NCBI GenBank assembly: GCA_905233295.1
Contig: CAJODX010000048.1
Span: 8,623 to 16,198, forward strand
Source: an uncultured Synergistales bacterium
GTDB lineage: Bacteria; Synergistota; Synergistia; Synergistales; Aminobacteriaceae
DNA length: 7,576 nucleotides
Direction: 5' to 3'
Shown here: positions 6,437-7,576 of the stretch, piece after piece
How positions within the stretch are numbered: the first letter of the stretch is position 1
How the letters are laid out: each line of letters begins with the position of its first letter
The notes under the pieces: model-generated
Databases searched by the model: none
What the model was told of the DNA's origin: nothing
Seen by the model: the letters and a program-made list of their open reading frames with translations, nothing else
Made by a program: the position numbers and the translations under genes

Positions 6437-7576
6437 TTGAGCAACAACATGAGCAGAAAATTAAACGGCTCTGAAATTTTAATTCAGTGTCTTATCGAAC
6501 AGGGTGTCGATACAGTCTTCGGTTATCCGGGCGGAGCTATCCTCAACGTTTACGACAAACTTTATGACCATAAAGAAATCAAACATATTCTGACAGCTCA
6601 CGAGCAGGGAGCTTCACACGCTGCTGACGGCTATGCGCGTTCAACAGGAAAAGTCGGAGTATGCCTTGCGACTTCGGGACCGGGTTCAACAAATTTAACA
6701 ACGGGAGTTGCCACTGCATATATGGACTCTTCGCCGGTTGTTTTTATAACCTGCAACGTCAACAGCGATTTAATAGGACGGGATGCTTTTCAAGAGGTTG
6801 ACATCACAGGAGTAACTCTTCCGATAACAAAAAGCAGCTATATCGTAAGCAGAGTTGAAAATCTTGCTGATACTGTACGCGAGGCTTTCGCGATTGCACG
6901 TTCGGGGCGTCCCGGACCTGTCCTGATTGACATTCAGAAAAACGCAACCGCAAGCGAATGTGAATATTATCCCGTAACGCCCGAAGAATATTTTATGAGT
7001 ACAGGAACGAGAATAGAGCGTCTTAAATCAACTCATCACCCCAGTGTCGGATACCCTGACATAAATCTCGAAGCTGTTGATGAACTTGCGGATTTAATCG
7101 ACAAGTCCGAAAAGCCTTTGTTAATATGCGGCGGCGGAGTTGTGCGTGCAAAAGCCTCGCAGGAGTTCCGGACTTTAGCGGCAAGAATTGACTCGCCCGT
7201 AGCTATCACGGTAATGGGCGGCGGAGCTTTCCCCGGCGACAGTCCATTAAAAACCGGAATGATCGGAATGCACGGCTCACAGGCTTCAAATATGGCGTGT
7301 GATGCGTGCGATTTATTGCTTGCGGTCGGCTGCAGATTTTCGGACAGAGTTACGTTGAATCCCGCAGGATTTGCTAAAAACGCTAAAATCGTTCACATTG
7401 ACATCGACGCATCAGAGATTAACAAAAATGTTATGACAGACCTGCACATAATAGGCGATGCGAAAAAAATTCTGAATCTGCTTTTAGCAAAATTGAAACG
7501 CGACAAGAAAAATGATGCATGGAAAAATTATGTTTTTTCATTTAAACGCGAAACGGAATACGACGACCCCGAAAAC
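6437..7576 (+). CDS. ilvB: acetolactate synthase large subunit (anabolic AHAS), 3' end outside window
   Basis: This ThDP-, Mg- and FAD-dependent cytoplasmic enzyme condenses pyruvate with pyruvate or 2-ketobutyrate, the first step of valine/leucine/isoleucine synthesis. The 380 codons present run open to the right edge, against a usual 550-590 aa. The N-terminal ThDP pyrimidine-binding domain (about 7-175) shows VFGYPGGAILNVYD (27-40), catalytic Glu56 in AHEQGASHAADGYAR (54-68), ATSGPGSTNLTTG (78-90) and RDAFQEVDITG (115-125). RDAFQEVDI marks the anabolic FAD-containing type rather than catabolic AlsS. The central domain follows (about 205-350: LLICGGGVV, HGSQASNMACDACDLLLAVGCRFSDR, KIVHIDIDASEI). 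The pyrophosphate-binding domain lies beyond the edge. The start is taken as TTG 6437 because AAGGAG is 10 nt upstream; ATG 6449 is the alternative. An in-frame TAA at 6419 bounds the frame. The ITGQV/ITGNV segment of the family reads ITCNV here. ilvN or ilvC would be expected downstream. Confidence 0.93.
   Translation, partial: MSNNMSRKLNGSEILIQCLIEQGVDTVFGYPGGAILNVYDKLYDHKEIKHILTAHEQGASHAADGYARSTGKVGVCLATSGPGSTNLTTGVATAYMDSSPVVFITCNVNSDLIGRDAFQEVDITGVTLPITKSSYIVSRVENLADTVREAFAIARSGRPGPVLIDIQKNATASECEYYPVTPEEYFMSTGTRIERLKSTHHPSVGYPDINLEAVDELADLIDKSEKPLLICGGGVVRAKASQEFRTLAARIDSPVAITVMGGGAFPGDSPLKTGMIGMHGSQASNMACDACDLLLAVGCRFSDRVTLNPAGFAKNAKIVHIDIDASEINKNVMTDLHIIGDAKKILNLLLAKLKRDKKNDAWKNYVFSFKRETEYDDPEN

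Noticed and set aside
1..7576. Possible defence system, mobile element or CRISPR array
   Set aside because: No direct-repeat arrays, transposase or integrase motifs, nuclease motifs or tRNA-like sequences were seen. The genes are core-type, and I found no multi-gene novel system beyond the unusual operon.

Overview
This window is a compact, chromosome-like stretch of a bacterial genome with a moderately low GC content and short intergenic gaps. It holds six protein-coding genes: five complete in the window and one cut by the right edge. Shine-Dalgarno sequences are mostly purine-rich GGAGG or AAGGAG types. At least three of the six genes appear to start with TTG. The gene set (primary sigma factor RpoD, a CheV chemotaxis adaptor, glucose-type phosphoglucomutase, anabolic acetolactate synthase) suggests a free-living or gut/rumen bacterium that makes its own branched-chain amino acids and has chemotaxis. 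Placement in or near Synergistota is a weak guess from general protein flavour and is not proven by the sequence.

Layout: bases 9-329 (+) encode a small unrecognised protein that seems to be the tail of an operon entering from the left. It converges on pgm (354-1949, -), which has its own extended -10 promoter just upstream (2003-2011). A strong intrinsic terminator (2023-2059, minus strand) separates pgm from a tightly packed minus-strand gene run. In transcription order that run is cheV (6267-5335), an unrecognised 229-aa gene (5332-4643), rpoD (4612-3164) and a two-TM ion channel with a cytoplasmic RCK/TrkA-N domain (3153-2071). The gaps in this run are 2, 30 and about 10 nt, which implies one transcript with translational coupling. 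A candidate promoter for the run sits at 6326-6352. Divergently, an acetolactate synthase large subunit gene (6437 to the right edge, +) begins the next transcription unit.

Functionally the window mixes central carbon metabolism (Glc-1-P/Glc-6-P), the first step of Val/Leu/Ile synthesis, and a cell-regulation operon. In the latter the housekeeping sigma factor is co-transcribed with a CheW-receiver protein and an ion channel, in place of the more usual dnaG-rpoD pairing.

The points most worth a second look are the non-canonical selectivity filter of the channel (GQGEF where K+ channels have GYGD), the uncharacterised protein locked between cheV and rpoD, the long Lys/Glu-then-acidic N-terminal extension of RpoD with its 73-nt polypurine tract, and the use of TTG starts. 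No mobile elements, CRISPR arrays, tRNA or rRNA genes were seen. No intergenic stretch exceeds about 170 bases.
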